From contig OZ007506.1 of NCBI GenBank assembly GCA_963931865.1, positions 15,948,242-16,012,241 on the forward strand: DNA of 64,000 bases. The letters run 5' to 3'. This stretch comes from Axinella damicornis. Taxonomy: Eukaryota > Porifera > Demospongiae > Axinellida > Axinellidae. This document shows, one piece after another, positions 10,884-22,649 of the stretch. How positions within the stretch are numbered: the first letter of the stretch is position 1; each line of letters begins with the position of its first letter. The translations under genes and the position numbers were made by a program. The notes below the pieces were generated by a model, which saw nothing but the letters and a program-made list of their open reading frames with translations, was not told the DNA's origin and ran no database searches.

Positions 10884-13262
10884 CTACATAGAATGTAACA
10901 ATCTTTTAAACACAGAGATAGATGATGCGTGCTTAACAGAATTAGGTAAAGCATTCCACAGAGTAATGACACTAGGTACAAATGATGAAAACATGTACTG
11001 TGTGCGAGCAAATGGCCTACTAAAGTTAGTGTGTTGGTTGGTGCTATATGGGAAGTTATGTTGTACAAATACTCCTGGAGGAAAGTAGGAGAAGTTGCCA
11101 ATAATTTTGTACATAGTGGTAAGTTTCAGAAAGTTGCGGCGAGTGGAAAGTGGTGGAAAGTTCAAAAGTTGTAGCATACTGTCATAGTCAAGGTTCCATT
11201 GTTGCAGACAGACCTTACATGCAAATTTTTGCACTGATTCCAGAGACATGGATGCCTTTGTTTGTGTATGGGTCCCATAGTTGAGATGCATATTCTAAAT
11301 GAGGCCTTATGCAGGTCAGATAGAGACATCTCAAAGTATTAGTGTCAGCCCAGCTGGAAAACCGTCTATGTAACATACCAATGAGTTTCCTGGCTTTACT
11401 ACAGATATGTTGAATGTGGTCGTTCCAGTTGAGTGTAGAAGTCACTGTAACTCCTAAGTATCGATAGCTGTCCACCTGCTCCATGATACAGCTACCCAGG
11501 AACAATCCACTAGATGGATAAAGGGGGTGTCTCTTCTTTGAAGCAATAATGTATTTGCATTTGGATGGATTCAGTTTGAGATGACAAGCTCGTGTACATC
11601 CATTGATAGCATCAATGTCTTGTTGTAGGTATCGATAGTCTTCAGGACAGTAGATGGGCTTGTAAAGCAGGATGTCATCCGCATACATTGTTAGTTTAGA
11701 TCCACTAGTAAGTGGCAGAGAGCACGCACAATTTATATACACTAGGAATAATAGTGGACCTAAAACTGAGCCCTGGGGTACACCAGATGTTACAGTAGTA
11801 GTATCAGAGGATGCACCGTCGACAACAACAAATTGTTTCCTGTCACAGAGGTAACTTGTGATCCATTGAAGAATGTGCGGATTCAAACCGTGATCCCTTA
11901 GCTTTTGTAGAAGAGGTAGATGTGCCACTGTATCAAAAGCCTCATTTAGCACTGAGGCCTTGTCAACATTTGTGGAAGCAATAATTGAACCATTGTTCAG
12001 GGTGGGAATTTGGCTGGATGCCTTCTTCAAAAATTTTACTGTTTTCCAGAACTGTTTGCTACCTTGACTAGACACTTTCTTCAAATGATCCTTCTTCGCC
12101 TGCCTAAGTGTATGCACAACTTGGTTTCTCAGTGAAGTGTATTTCTTCCATGTAGTCGTGCCTCCTGTTTCCCTTGCTTTCTTATAGGCACTGTTTCTTT
12201 TCCTGATTTTGGCTCTGATGCTTCTGCTCATCCATGGTAAGTTACGCCTAGGAAAGATGGTAGCCCTAGGAATACATTCTTCCATGATAGTCATGAATTT
12301 GCTCTCCCATGTGGTCCACACTGCGTCTATGTTTGTCTCATTATCCAGGAAAGTCCAGTCAGTTGCATTGATAAGTCTGTTAGCCTTGTCAAAGTCGGCA
12401 TGAGAATACCTCCAGATAGTTCGTTTTCTACTCTTCACAGGTCGCGTGTTCTGGAAGCACTTAATGGTAAGATTGATACCATTGTGATCAGAATTGCCTA
12501 AAGGTGGAATTACATTACAAGACACCAGCTGAGAGGGAGATGATAAGAGTACAAGGTCTATAAGTGATGCTCTTCCAGAAGGGCTGATATGAGTAGGCTG
12601 GGGGACGACCTGCGTTAGTACAAAACTCTGTACAAAAATAGATAACTTAGAAAACAAGGGATGACTATGTTTACAAAAATCTATATTAAAATCTCCGAGT
12701 AATACAAAACTAGATAAAATAGCTACATCTAAGTTTTCTATAACAGAGTACAGGTCATCCAAAGCCGTGTTTTTGTCAGGTGGTCGATACCACAACCCAA
12801 TGTACACCTTCTGATGAGCATTGTTTATATTGTGAAGTGACACAAGCAAAAACTCCAGTTCCTTAGGGCCACACATTGTCACTTGGAATTCAAATTTACT
12901 ATGTACAATGCAATCCCACCTCCATGTCTGTTGCGATCGCACCTTACACATTGGTATCCTGGAATGGCACATTCTGATTCCATGATGTCTTCACTAAGCC
13001 AGGTTTCAGTAAGGAATACTACATCGGGTTTTTCAATGTCACACTGGGCAGACAATTCATCCAGTTTAGGATACAGGCTTCTTGCATTAAAATACAGTAT
13101 GCGCAAATTTTTTGAACACTGATTTTCCACATGCGAGCGATCGGTGTTACCACTGCGAGAGTTTTCACCCTCCACAGAAGGCGGAAAGTCAAAACTTAGG
13201 TCTGGGGTGTCAAGGGCTGAGAAAAATTTCCGGTGCATGGCATGGAAAAATTTCCGGTGCAT
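10884..13262 (-). pseudogene. LINE ORF2: endonuclease and reverse transcriptase, broken
   Basis: N-terminal endonuclease/exonuclease/phosphatase domain: LRILYFNARSLYPKLDEL, VVFLTETWL, then after a frameshift near 12900 VLLGDFNID, ASLIDLVLL and GNSDHNGI. The linker (TIWRYSHADFDKANRLI, then LPWMSRSIRAKIRKRN) is typical of this group. Reverse transcriptase motifs present are FDTVAHLPLLQKL, SGVPQGSVLGPLLFLVYIN, MYADDILLY and YRYLGVTV. The fingers (motifs 1-3) are missing, because VLNEAF runs straight into DTVAH near 11940 in an in-frame deletion. After a second frameshift near 11265 the C-terminal domain continues in another frame (LWNALPNSV, FKRLL). Not functional. Confidence 0.85.
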
Positions 13263-14606
13263 GGCATGGTTCTAACTTCCAAGATGTTTGCAGCGATACC
13301 CTCTCCCATGCAGACTCTAGCTTTTCCAATGAATCCTCTTCCATGTAAATTAGGAACCACCATCTAATCTTGTTTCCAGGGAGGCGTTTGTACTTGCGCT
13401 TTACAACCATATTGCCAATTTGAGGTACTGCTTCAGGAGAAACTAGATTCGACAGTGTTCTTGACTGCACCACTTGAACAGGATTTTACAGTACCCCATA
13501 TCCGTCTAACCCCGCTGACTCTGACCTTTTGAGTGTCAGTATTCACACCTGGATCTAGGGTATTGTTTTGACTCACCAGGGTACCGTTGACCCGCTGACT
13601 GTCTGTCTGGATTTGAGTGCTGGGACCTTTGTTTGACAAGCCTTCCCCTTGTGAGTTAGTTTTCGGCGGTTCCCCTGTCCGTGGGTTAGGCTGCACCCTT
13701 CCATCCTGATGACTGGCACCTCCTCGAGGGTTGGTACCTCCGTGACCGCGATTCCGATTGCCATTTCCAGCTCTACGTCGGCCGGTGTTACTGTTCGAAT
13801 TCGGGTTGGTTTGGGGCGTAGCACTTCTCGATCCTTGCTGTCGGCTCCCCCTGCCTGAGGTAATGGTGAATGGCGGTGAAAGTGAATCTTCCGTCTGTTG
13901 GATGGTCGGCATCGGTAGATTCGCGGTCGGTAGTAGTTGCGGAAGAGGCGCCTTGCTTGTCCGAGGTAGTAGCTCTGTCCATAGTGGATCCTTGTGAAGA
14001 ATCATTGCTCCTCCGCTGTCCTTTTATACTGCGCTTGACAGGTTCTGACATTCGAGTTTGGGATGATCGTACCGAACTCTCCACCCGCCCGCCGCGAGGG
14101 GGCCCTATTCTCACGTTGGGGGCCCCATAATATTAATATTCTGGGGCCCCAGGGGGCCCCATTCTCATGGGGGCCCCAAAATTTTATGACACCGGCAACC
14201 GTAGCCCAAGTTTCACCAGCATTGCTCCTTCACCAGCAGCCCCAGGCTGATGGGACTCACCTGTTAAAAATTAAAATTTATCCTATCCTATCCTATCCTA
14301 TCCATTCGTTTGGAGTTCCTGTACCTGAACGGTAAGGGCGGCTACGGCCTCGCGGAGCTCGCAGATGATCTTCATCTGCATGTTTGAGCTACATCTCGGG
14401 CAGTGAAAAGGCTCCTCCGTCTTTAACTTCGCGAATTCTGACTTAGGGAGGCACACGCAGGTTCTATGTAGCCAACATTGACATTCGCCATCACAGAAGA
14501 CCGCGTCGTCGCCGTCTTCAGTTTCCGAATCACCACCTGCTTCTCGCAAATGCGGCATATAGCTAGCTCTTGCTGGCTCGCATCCGTGTCGGCACTGTTG
14601 TCCATT
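13210..14606 (-). pseudogene. LINE ORF1 with PHD finger, broken and interrupted
   Basis: Starts near 14606 (MDNSADTDASQQELAICRIC), shifts frame near 14540, and continues with a Cys/His-rich PHD finger: FCDGECQCWLHRTCVCLP followed by FHCPRC, the C4-H-C3 spacing. A short coiled-coil-like stretch follows (LREAVAALTVQVQELQ). Then comes the foreign insertion at 14090-14305, a low-complexity Ser/Gly/Asn/Arg segment (13433-14060), and finally VVKRKYKRLPGNKIRWWFLI with WERVSLQTSWKLEPC at 13260-13420. PHD-bearing first ORFs are known in CR1-type elements. All reading is on the minus strand. Confidence 0.75.
14090..14305 (+). mobile_element. GGGGCCCC-rich element inserted in LINE ORF1, (TATCC)n tail
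   Basis: Interrupts the ORF1 reading frame. Contains repeated GGGGGCCCC blocks and the phrase CCCCAAAATTTTATGACACC at about 14172-14192, shared with the repeat at 22222-22247 and near 27360. It ends with about five TATCC units at 14279-14303. Left boundary uncertain by some tens of bases. Confidence 0.6.
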
Positions 14607-15188
14607 GCTCGAGCAAATTGTTCGTTCGTTGACACAGTATACTTCAAGAGCGAAAAAATAGTCACCACTCAAGAGCGAAAAATTGAACCATCAGTTAGTT
14701 GTTATAATTAGCTATAGCTATCGTATCCATGCAGTTCAGAACCAGCTTGTGATTCTGTACATGTCATTTGTTCTATGTTTTGGTGACTGCAGTCGGTGAC
14801 TATGTTGGAAAAGTACAACATCATCATCAGCGATTGGTGGGGGGATACCCAAATCATGCCTGTCGTGTGAGTCCGTACATGTCATTGTGTTCTATGTGTT
14901 GGTGACTGCTGTCTGTGTGTTACATGTTCCAGTGTTATGGTTGCTATTATAGTTGCAGCAGCACTTCAAACATTCACGTCCAACAGTATGGAAGATTCTG
15001 TGCCATTACAGTGCCACTGCTTCCTTGTCACTTTGCTGCTCCCCAGTTTACCGTGAACTTCGGCGGAAGTGGGCTGGCCCGCAAGACTAGTAAGTGACTA
15101 CCCTTGTCGTATGTATTTACGACGCTACAACTAATAAGCCCCACCCACTATAAGTCATGTGACTGAACTAATCCTAAAACTAGCCAGC

Positions 15189-16292
15189 ATGAGCGTTGAA
15201 GCCGCTGAAGTTCTGATACCCTGTGCGGATTTTCCAACCTCGCTGACATACTTTGTACAGCATCTTGGGTTCAAGGTGAAGCTGATAACTCCTGCTGACA
15301 ACCCAACAATAGCAGTGGTGCAAGGGAATGGCTTGACCCTTCGTCTGGATGGAAACGCTAAGGGTCCTGCCCCTGTCCTACGATTCACCAAAGGTTCTAG
15401 TGAGGGTGCTAATGATGTTTCGACAACAGCCGCGCCTGAAGGGATCCGAATAGAATGGGTCGAGAAAATGAATGAGCTGAGTGTTCCTGATCTTGTCTCT
15501 TCGTTTGTATTGACCTGCAAAGGAGATGATACGGGCTGGATTGAGGGTCGTGCCGGTATGCTCTATCGAGACCTAGTTCCTGACCGCCAAGGTGGCCGCT
15601 TCATTTGTTCGCATATCAAGCTTCCTGGCTGTGGAGATGTACCCGATTATGTGCACCGTCACCACGTTCGTTTTCAGATGATTTATTGCTACAAAGGCTG
15701 GATCGAAGTTGTGTATGAGGATCAAGGTCCGCCATTCCGTCTGAAAGCAGGAGACTGTGTCTTGCAGCCGCCCCATATTCATCATCGCGTCCTTACATGC
15801 TCTTCTGGGCTGGAGGTGATAGAGATTTCATGTCCAGCTCAGCATGATACCCTGGGCAACCCTGATCTTGTCCTTCCTACAGCCGTAGTCCGGCCGGATA
15901 GGCTATTTTCAGGCCAACGCTTTGTACGATATCAGAGTGGGCATGCTCAGTGGCAGCCAGTGAAGCAGACACTGCAGTGGGAGCAAAGTAATACTGGAAT
16001 TGATATCGCTACAGCAGGACTGGCTGGTGCCAGAGTCTTAAGGCCGGCAGTGAGTGTACAGGATGCTGAACTCGAATTGGAGTCTGTATCGGAGTTTGTT
16101 TTCCGATTTATACTCCAAGGGTCAGTGGATCTGCAGGTTCAGGATGAGGGTGGAACCTCAGTGTTGAGACAGAGATTGTGTGAAGGCGATGCCTTTGTCA
16201 TACCGGAGAATATGTCTGCTAGGCTGACAAACCCTCTCCCAGGCATGCAGATATTGGAAGTTTCTTTGCCAGCTCTAGATCCTGCCGCATGA
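15189..16292 (+). CDS. glyoxalase-fold / cupin domain protein, single exon
   Basis: Intact 367-codon reading frame without introns. I take the ATG at 15189 (MSVEAAEVLIPCADFPTS). The frame is open 30 bases further upstream, but only to a GTG. Residues about 5-65 look like one half of a glyoxalase/bleomycin-resistance fold (VLIPCADFPTSL, YFVQHLGFKV). Residues about 150-230 are a cupin barrel: YVHRHHVRFQMIYCYKGW then FRLKAGDCVLQPPHIHHRVL, with His residues placed as metal ligands and Gln where the usual Glu sits. A second weaker cupin-like half ends the protein (FVFRFILQGSVDLQV, CEGDAFVIPENMSARL). No signal peptide. From memory the layout resembles bacterial cupin proteins of similar length, which with the missing introns suggests horizontal origin. 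A possible 5' UTR intron runs 15090-15187. The reaction is unknown. Confidence 0.85.
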   Translation: MSVEAAEVLIPCADFPTSLTYFVQHLGFKVKLITPADNPTIAVVQGNGLTLRLDGNAKGPAPVLRFTKGSSEGANDVSTTAAPEGIRIEWVEKMNELSVPDLVSSFVLTCKGDDTGWIEGRAGMLYRDLVPDRQGGRFICSHIKLPGCGDVPDYVHRHHVRFQMIYCYKGWIEVVYEDQGPPFRLKAGDCVLQPPHIHHRVLTCSSGLEVIEISCPAQHDTLGNPDLVLPTAVVRPDRLFSGQRFVRYQSGHAQWQPVKQTLQWEQSNTGIDIATAGLAGARVLRPAVSVQDAELELESVSEFVFRFILQGSVDLQVQDEGGTSVLRQRLCEGDAFVIPENMSARLTNPLPGMQILEVSLPALDPAA

Positions 16293-16611
16293 CATAATGA
16301 CTCCAATCAATTGCAAGCATAATAATCCATGCACTAACTGTTAATATATGGACAGATCTAGGAATGAATGATGCTTGTAAAACCTGTGTTGTTGGGTATT
16401 CAAGTGTAACCATCTTTTTCACTTGCACCACGATTGGTGTGAGTAATGATAAAGACGGCTTAGCATGAAGCTAATATGCTGGGTATACATTTGGTCCTCA
16501 TGCATGTTTGGGTATATATCGCTGGGACTGGACTGGTGGACTGACATTAATTTTATATATAGTGTGCTAACATTGAAACTCGAGGGTTATATCGGTGCTA
16601 CCACTCATAAC

Positions 16612-16735
16612 GTACTGGACTGGTTGCATTGCGTCATCTAGACTGGTTGCATTGCGTCATCTAGACTGGTTGCATTACATCATCTAGACTGGTTGCATGA
16701 TGTCATCTAGCTAGCTATAGCTAGATGACGTAATG
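16612..16735 (+). repeat. four ~23-bp tandem units ending in an inverted unit
   Basis: Unit CTAGACTGGTTGCATTGCGT plus CAT, about four copies with drift, followed by a reversed remnant (CTAGATGACGTAATGC). Confidence 0.85.
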
Positions 16736-17289
16736 CCTTTGTGATTGTAGACTTTGAATGTCTATAGCTAAACACAGAAAGGAAATTGCAAATTGCAACA
16801 ACTCAAAAATCTAATTTGAGAGGCATTCATGACATGGTGAGATCAGCGACATCATCCACCATGCAGCTAGCTATAGTCGTTGATCTCTGCATGCAGCCTC
16901 AAATAAGGGTAAATTACCATCCCATGAAATAATGTTGGTAAGGCTATGACAATTGAATCCATTTTATACAGTGCTCCCAACATTGAGAGGTCGTGCTTAT
17001 ATTACAGTATATCCAAGTTTGAAATCTTACCCCTTATCAAAAATCTGACCTTTGACCTATGGCTTCTCCATATGGGGAGAAATCCAGTCCAAAGAACTTT
17101 TTCAGGTGGTTTTAGGGTGATTTGAGTATGAAAACTGGTTGCAATTTCTGAAATGAAAATTTCTGAAAATGTACTCTCTTTAAATTTGTTGGCAGCATAC
17201 ACTGTATACCTTATATAGGCATGCATTACATGCCACGCATATGTGCGTTATACTGGCCGTAAGCATGATCAGTGACAAAAGTTCATGGC

Positions 17290-18110
17290 CAGCCAGTCCC
17301 CGATTCTGCTTTGCTGCACCTGCAGTTAGCTACACATTTCTTGGCAAATTTCTGCTCTTCTGTTACCATGTAGCAGAAATTTTCTCATACACCAGAGAAA
17401 GCATTTGCTCTTCTGCTATCCCCAACAGCAGTGTTTTTTCCTTAATAATTACCAGAGAAAAATTCTGCTCTCCTGCTACCACAAGAGCAGAATAAGAATT
17501 AATTTTGTGTGACCTTATGTGTGAAAGTTAATTGTGGTTTCTTGAATTGGAACCAGAAAAGCATGATCTTGTTAGCTAGTTCAGATTTTGTGTCATGAAT
17601 GTAGGTTGCTGTGTCACTATAATCACTTTATCAGTGAAGCAGTGATGATGGAGAACGTTTCAAGTGATTTTGTTAGGAAGTTACTATAATTATGAGGGTA
17701 GGTCACAGGAAGAAGTTCTTAGCTACCTATATATTATACCCTATCATAGAGTCGGTAGACTCTGGACAAACAGTCTGCATGCTCTTGTGCACGGTAGCTA
17801 GCTGTAGTGTAATGTGCATACAGTGATGTAATGTTTGTATTATGTCATGGCTGTATCACGTGTGTATGTAGCTGTAACTATGTGGCTATTTTCTATGAAG
17901 TAGGCTAAAGTATCAGGTCTGAAGTATCTAGCTGAATCGGCTCGTCAGGTGTTTCTAGCAGAACACTACACTAGCTATAGCAGGAAGAGCACAATTTTCT
18001 CTGTTGAGAAACATTCTGCTCTTGGGGTTGCAGAATTTCTCTGGTGCATGAGGAAAATTCTGCTACTGTTGTAGCTACATCAGAAGAGCAGAAATTTGCC
18101 TCAAAAATCA
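17290..18110. repeat. diverged inverted repeat built on TTCTGCTCTTCTG motifs
   Basis: Arm 17290-17490 carries three short repeats with AAATTTCTGCTCTTCTG and CACCAGAGAAA. Arm 17985-18110 carries the complements (CAGAAGAGCAGAAATTTG, TTTCTCTGGTG). Imperfect and probably an old palindromic element. Confidence 0.6.
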
Positions 18111-18663
18111 GAAAATGGCCGCTTCGGTATACTTATTGCTGTAAGCCATGCATATGCTTTGAGTGCATGGTATCAGTGTGTCAGGAGGACAATGATTGCA
18201 ATCAGAAAATAGCAGCAAGAACATAAATTACAGCATAGGAGACCAAGGGGGCCATGCATGACCCGGCCCTAAAATAATGCAAGAATGTTGGCCCCGATTT
18301 TATTGCCATGCATATGCATGTGCAGAGAGATGCATCATTGATGCATAACGGATAATGGATGCATCTTGAGCAGCTAGTGCTTGCTGTACTGTGTATAGGA
18401 GAGCAAAGGGCTAACTTAGAGGTGTATGAAAAGCTATATAATTGTAAAAAGATTGAGCTTACTTAATCCAGTTCCATGGCAGTTCCAATTGACATTCTAA
18501 AATGCTTGCTTGTTCAAAGTGTTCATTAAAATGTGTATCTGCTTGTTACCAAAGTGTCCAATAAAACTTACAATGTGTAATGCATGAGAGGCCACTTGAA
18601 TGCTGGTCATAAAAGGGTCCACACTTGTTTGTCGCCAAATGTCCCCATGCTTCAAAGCATCTC

Positions 18664-19230
18664 TTAAGGTTACGGGATCCCTGCGCGCGGATACGCGCAC
18701 CGTATACTTAATTAAGCGCTATTTCACCAAAGACAAAGCCGTGTGATCCGACCTGGACTTGGAAGGCCGTGTTGAAATAGGCACAAACAGTATAGAAAGG
18801 GCCGGACGAAGCGTTTTTGTAAATACTGATGACCGTTCCGAAGTTATACGACGCTGTATTCCAAAGAGGGGAGTCAAGATGGCGGTTATTTGCACTCAAG
18901 AGTCGTTCTTTCAAGGACTGCCCAACCTAGCCACAAAACGCTTACGTCCCGCCCTAGAGCTTCCTATGGCGTGTCTCCCAACAGTAGAATCGAGTTGCTG
19001 GCGGTCTTCGCACTGGAGATTTTTGGTGAATAGTTTGCTGGAATCGATTTAACCAGCGTACGACGGCTACAGTGTGAGCTGCTCTAATGATGTTTGGTCT
19101 GCATGTTGACTACCCTCCCTGCTTTGTGTCGAGTAAGTTTGATTTCGCTAGCTTACTTTTCTGTGCGAGAAAAACGGGGTTGAAGAAATTGTTTGGCCAC
19201 GCCCACCGCGCGACGATCCCGTAACCTTAA
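18664..19230 (+). mobile_element. TTAA-flanked MITE, 567 bp, GGTTACGGGATC ends
   Basis: Starts TTAAGGTTACGGGATC and ends GATCCCGTAACCTTAA. The TTAA on both sides is the target duplication expected of piggyBac-type elements. A second copy of this subfamily lies inverted at 42382-42954 (shared CCAAAGA, TCAAGATGG and CAACCTAGCCACAAAACGC). No transposase. The 97-codon open frame inside is not preserved in the other copy. Confidence 0.85.
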
Positions 19231-19519
19231 CTCTTTAGGTGCCAAATTCTTTCTCTAGGTCATTTTCAGTCTATAGAACACTTAAACATACCCTAATTTC
19301 TGTTCCCTGGCATTGCTGGGCTCGAAACTGCTCACACAGGTAATTTCAGCTGTACTGAGCATATACGTGACTTAACCACACCCACCAATTAACGAGCTAG
19401 CAATCAAGTCTCCCGAGAAATGCCAACCTGCCGTAGCTGAAAAACGGGCGATGTATGCTGGAAATGGAGGCCCTACAAGGCAAGACAGCTACTTTCTAAG
19501 TCCATTTGTGCCAAAAACG

Positions 19520-19659
19520 GCGGAAATGGCCCTCCCAGTGCCGACCAAGACCTTTCTATCGCGGAGCCCAGACACGGCCATGCTGTTTGGCGGAAATGGC
19601 CCTCCCAGTGCCGACCAAGACCTTTCTATCGCGGAGCCCAGACACGGCCATGCTGTTTG
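19520..19659 (+). repeat. exact 70-bp tandem duplication
   Basis: The 70 bases from GCGGAAATGGCCCTCCCAG to ATGCTGTTTG occur twice in a row. The period is not a multiple of three, so the overlapping open frame changes phase between copies and is not a gene. Confidence 0.95.
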
Positions 19660-21549
19660 CACCCTTCGGGTGCACCCACCCACCTCCCCCTGCCCCGCCC
19701 TCTCTGCTGGCGCAGAGCCTATCTCTCAAGGACATTGCCGGATGTGACATCATGAAGCTGAAAGTCTCATGACACCTTAAGGCGTCATTAGCTGGTAAAC
19801 GGTTAAACAGGTACATTATACTTGCTTTGATCTGCTTTCTAATTGTAACTGAGGTAACCAAGCTCAGTCTATAGCTAGTCTTTTACAGTGTAGCTAGCTA
19901 TGCCGTGTTAATTTTTGTCACTGAAGTAATGCAGTGGCGTAGCCAGGAATATTGAATTGGTAGGGCACTGTTTATGCACGCTGCCAAAGGCAGTGCATAG
20001 AGGCGCGGAGCGCCGATCAGTCACCTTCGTGCTTTGCACTTCAAGTTCCATATGTATGAGGATCGGATGCTGGAGACGTTTTGTCCGGTGAAGGGGGGGC
20101 CTGAACCGGTGGAGCACCTGACTTGTACTGAGTCGCAACTTAGTATCAGCTGGTGGACCGCTAGCTGGGACGAGTCGCTCCGGATGTCTCTTCACAACTG
20201 ATACGAGTTTTTTTTTTACTGGCTGCTCATCATCATCTGACTGATTATCATCAGAACCAGACTCACTGTTACTCTTGCTGCATTCACTTGCCAGCCTTCA
20301 TAGACAGTTGCGTGGTGATTCTAATTATACAGAACGTAGCTAGAAATATTAGGCGCCGCGCCCAGGCCGGCCATCGCCTCGCGCCGGAGCTACGTATACG
20401 TTTGCTGTTTGCCTGGCTTGGTGGCATTCACACTGGCTGGGTGCTCTGCACTTTAATACATGTAAGTTGCCATTCTGATTGCCCGGGCCTAGCGAATTTT
20501 TTTTTTGGACGTACTTTCGACTAGATCCATCAACTACGCATGCGCTAAACCGTAACCCAACCCTAACCACACCCACAAATTTGCAATTTGAACTTGGCTT
20601 GCAGCACAAGGAGCTTGGAGCGGATCAGTGTTTGGTAGCAGAGACAGAGTGGTGTTTACGGAGTCCCCATGAACTTGGCCTGGACCCCAAACTAAACTTG
20701 GAACCCCTCAACTACCTTAGCCATTAGTTTGTCTATTCAGTTTAAAATTTTGTACTGCATCCATATACAGCTACTACCATGCATGCTCATGTACACATGA
20801 TGGGCTTAATCAAAATCATATTAGTGTTTGCAAACAGTCCTGTATGCATCTTCAATTTCTTCAGCCACCCACACTGGCCAAAACGCTGCTTGCTGCTTTA
20901 CGTCGTACTCCAGGTAGCTAGTAGATTAGTGCCAGTCAACAAGCCATCTGTGTAAAGACGAATTCATGAGAAAATGAATCAGCTAGAATGGAGTATAACG
21001 TTCTGAAACGGGTGTCCCACGTAGGTTGTGAGGCATGCACAACTGTGCATGTGGATTCGTCATCACCCCCCTCCAACTATTAGCTATAGGTGGGATGCTT
21101 TAGCACCGACTAGAGGGAGTGGCAGTGTGACAAGATCACATACACTGTAATTTCGTTTATTCTACGATTCAAGTTCTCCATGGGAGAAGCGGTGAGAAGG
21201 CTGCTCTGCACTTTCAAATAATGCATCCCAAATACAGTACAGACTTCCAGCGACTTACTTAGCTTATAGTCTGGTACCAGACTCTCGCTCACGGCAGAGT
21301 TTGGTTGACGACATACGACCTGTTCTCACACTAAACAGGTGCAAACTACAGCACTTCTCTATACGCGTTAGTAATCTGCTTGCGAGTAGTGTACTTAACG
21401 CCTGGGAAATAAACACCGTATATGGAAGCACTGTGGTTCGCTGTGTGCGAGTGTGGTGACCGAGACTATACTTCAACTACATTGTATACTGAGCACAATA
21501 TGTAATATGCAGCATCACAGAGAATATCAGCGAATGCAGACTTATCTAC

Positions 21550-21735
21550 CGGTGTCACGGTAGAATGGGGCCCCCCTAAATTGGGGCCCCCCGGGCCCCA
21601 TATTAGCGGTAAGATGGGGCCCCCCGGCCCCATTCTACCGGTAATATGGGGCCCGGGGGGACCTATTTCACCAGTGAGATGGGGCCCCTTTCGTGAGAAT
21701 GGGCCCCCCTCTCCATAATGGTGAAAGGAACCCAT
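21550..21735. mobile_element. CCGGTGTCA / GGGGCCCC-family MITE
   Basis: Starts near CCGGTGTCACGGTAGAATGG and consists of repeated ATGGGGCCCCCC blocks with short inverted phrases (CATTCTACCGGTAATATGG). Same family as 14090-14305, 22140-22248 and 27300-27385. Confidence 0.6.
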
Positions 21736-22139
21736 ACTAGGATACTACTGGCCTTCTCTCCACCAGAAGGACTGCATTCAGTCACAAACATTATCTTGAC
21801 AACAATCAGTCACACAATCGTGATCTTGTATAATCTTGTACGAGTATCATGTAATCATGCAGTGGGGCCCAATATTACTGCTTTATAGATGGGCCAAGCA
21901 AGAAGGTAGTGTTTAACTGCTACACAGTCATGCATTGGGTGCCCATTAGCCTCAATCCCAGGCTCCCTTCTGTGCGCTCGGTGAAGAGCCTAGGAACGAG
22001 GATATTTAAAGATAGGGTCCCCAAGAAGCAACATCTTGTGCTAAACTACTGAAGATAGGACCCTCAATACATACAAGTTGTATTGTTGTATACAATGACA
22101 CAACTATAGGCATAAATTACAATAGCGGTACAATAATCT

Positions 22140-22248
22140 GAGGGGGCCCCATGTTCACGGTGGGGGCCCTAACCTAATGGTAGTATGGGGCCGGGGGGGG
22201 GGGGGGGGGGGGGGGCAATCGCATGGGGGCCCCAAAATTTTATGACAC
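22140..22248. mobile_element. CCGGTGTCA-family MITE with poly(G)24
   Basis: GGGGGCCCCAT blocks, a run of 24 G at 22193-22216, and the family ending CCCCAAAATTTTATGACACC followed by GG. Confidence 0.65.
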
Positions 22249-22649
22249 CGGACTCAACTACCAGGTAGGAAGTCGACAGAGTGATTTGAACCCTGAAAAA
22301 ATTAATGTCAGTACAGTATACTTTGGAACAGAAATGGCGGGAAATCATACTCAATCCATATAATGACCATCTCTTTACCTCATGACACCTTCATCGCTTC
22401 TGTTTACTTCACCAGCAGTTGTTCAGCGTTCATTCTTCAGCGTTCCTTCTCAGGACAGTCCTGTGTATATTTTGCCCACCATTGTGCTGAATATGGGGGT
22501 GTGTCGTACTAATCTGCGCATGCGTAGTGGATCTGCCAGAGACTAAGTCGAAAGTACGTCCAAAAAAAAAATTCGCCCGGGCCTAGCCTAATATTGGTAG
22601 GGCCTTGCCCTACCAGGCCCGGGCTTGGCTACGCCACTGGTGCAATGAC

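Larger units (their letters stand above)
10870..14680 (-). mobile_element. decayed non-LTR retrotransposon of the CR1/L2 group
   Basis: Minus-strand order matches a two-ORF LINE: PHD-finger ORF1, then ORF2 with endonuclease and reverse transcriptase, ending in a GTAGGTAGGTA tail near 10880-10895. The copy is inactive. It has at least three frameshifts (about 14540, 12900, 11265), an internal deletion in the reverse transcriptase near 11940 and a foreign insertion at about 14090-14305. A 24-bp tandem duplication lies at 13223-13270. Clade assignment rests on the PHD-type ORF1 and the style of the C-terminal domain, recalled from CR1/L2 elements. Confidence 0.85.
16293..18663. other. intergenic, repeats only
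   Basis: No exon recognised. Holds the tandem repeat at 16612-16735 and the inverted repeat family at 17290-18110. A short palindrome AGAGTCGGTAGACTCTG at 17749-17765 recurs at 38555-38571. Confidence 0.5.
19931..22642. mobile_element. large composite inverted-repeat element, CAGTGGCGTAGCC ends
   Basis: Left edge CAGTGGCGTAGCCAGG and right edge GGCTACGCCACTG are inverted. Inside them a longer inverted pair starts with GCCCGGGCCTAGC and TTTTGGACGTACTTTCGACT (20484-20545 against about 22515-22600). The middle holds two GGGGCCCC-rich insertions. No transposase seen. A clear target duplication is missing, so boundaries and single-element status are uncertain. A partial relative begins at 37313 (CAGTGGCGTAGCTATATAG). 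Confidence 0.55.

Noticed and set aside
14915..15097. 60-codon frame upstream of the cupin gene as a 5' coding exon
   Set aside because: Splicing from the donor at 15090 to the acceptor before 15188 gives an immediate stop in this frame; at most it is 5' UTR.
18759..19052. 97-codon frame in the 18.6-kb MITE
   Set aside because: The second copy at 42.4-43.0 kb does not keep this frame and no motif is present.
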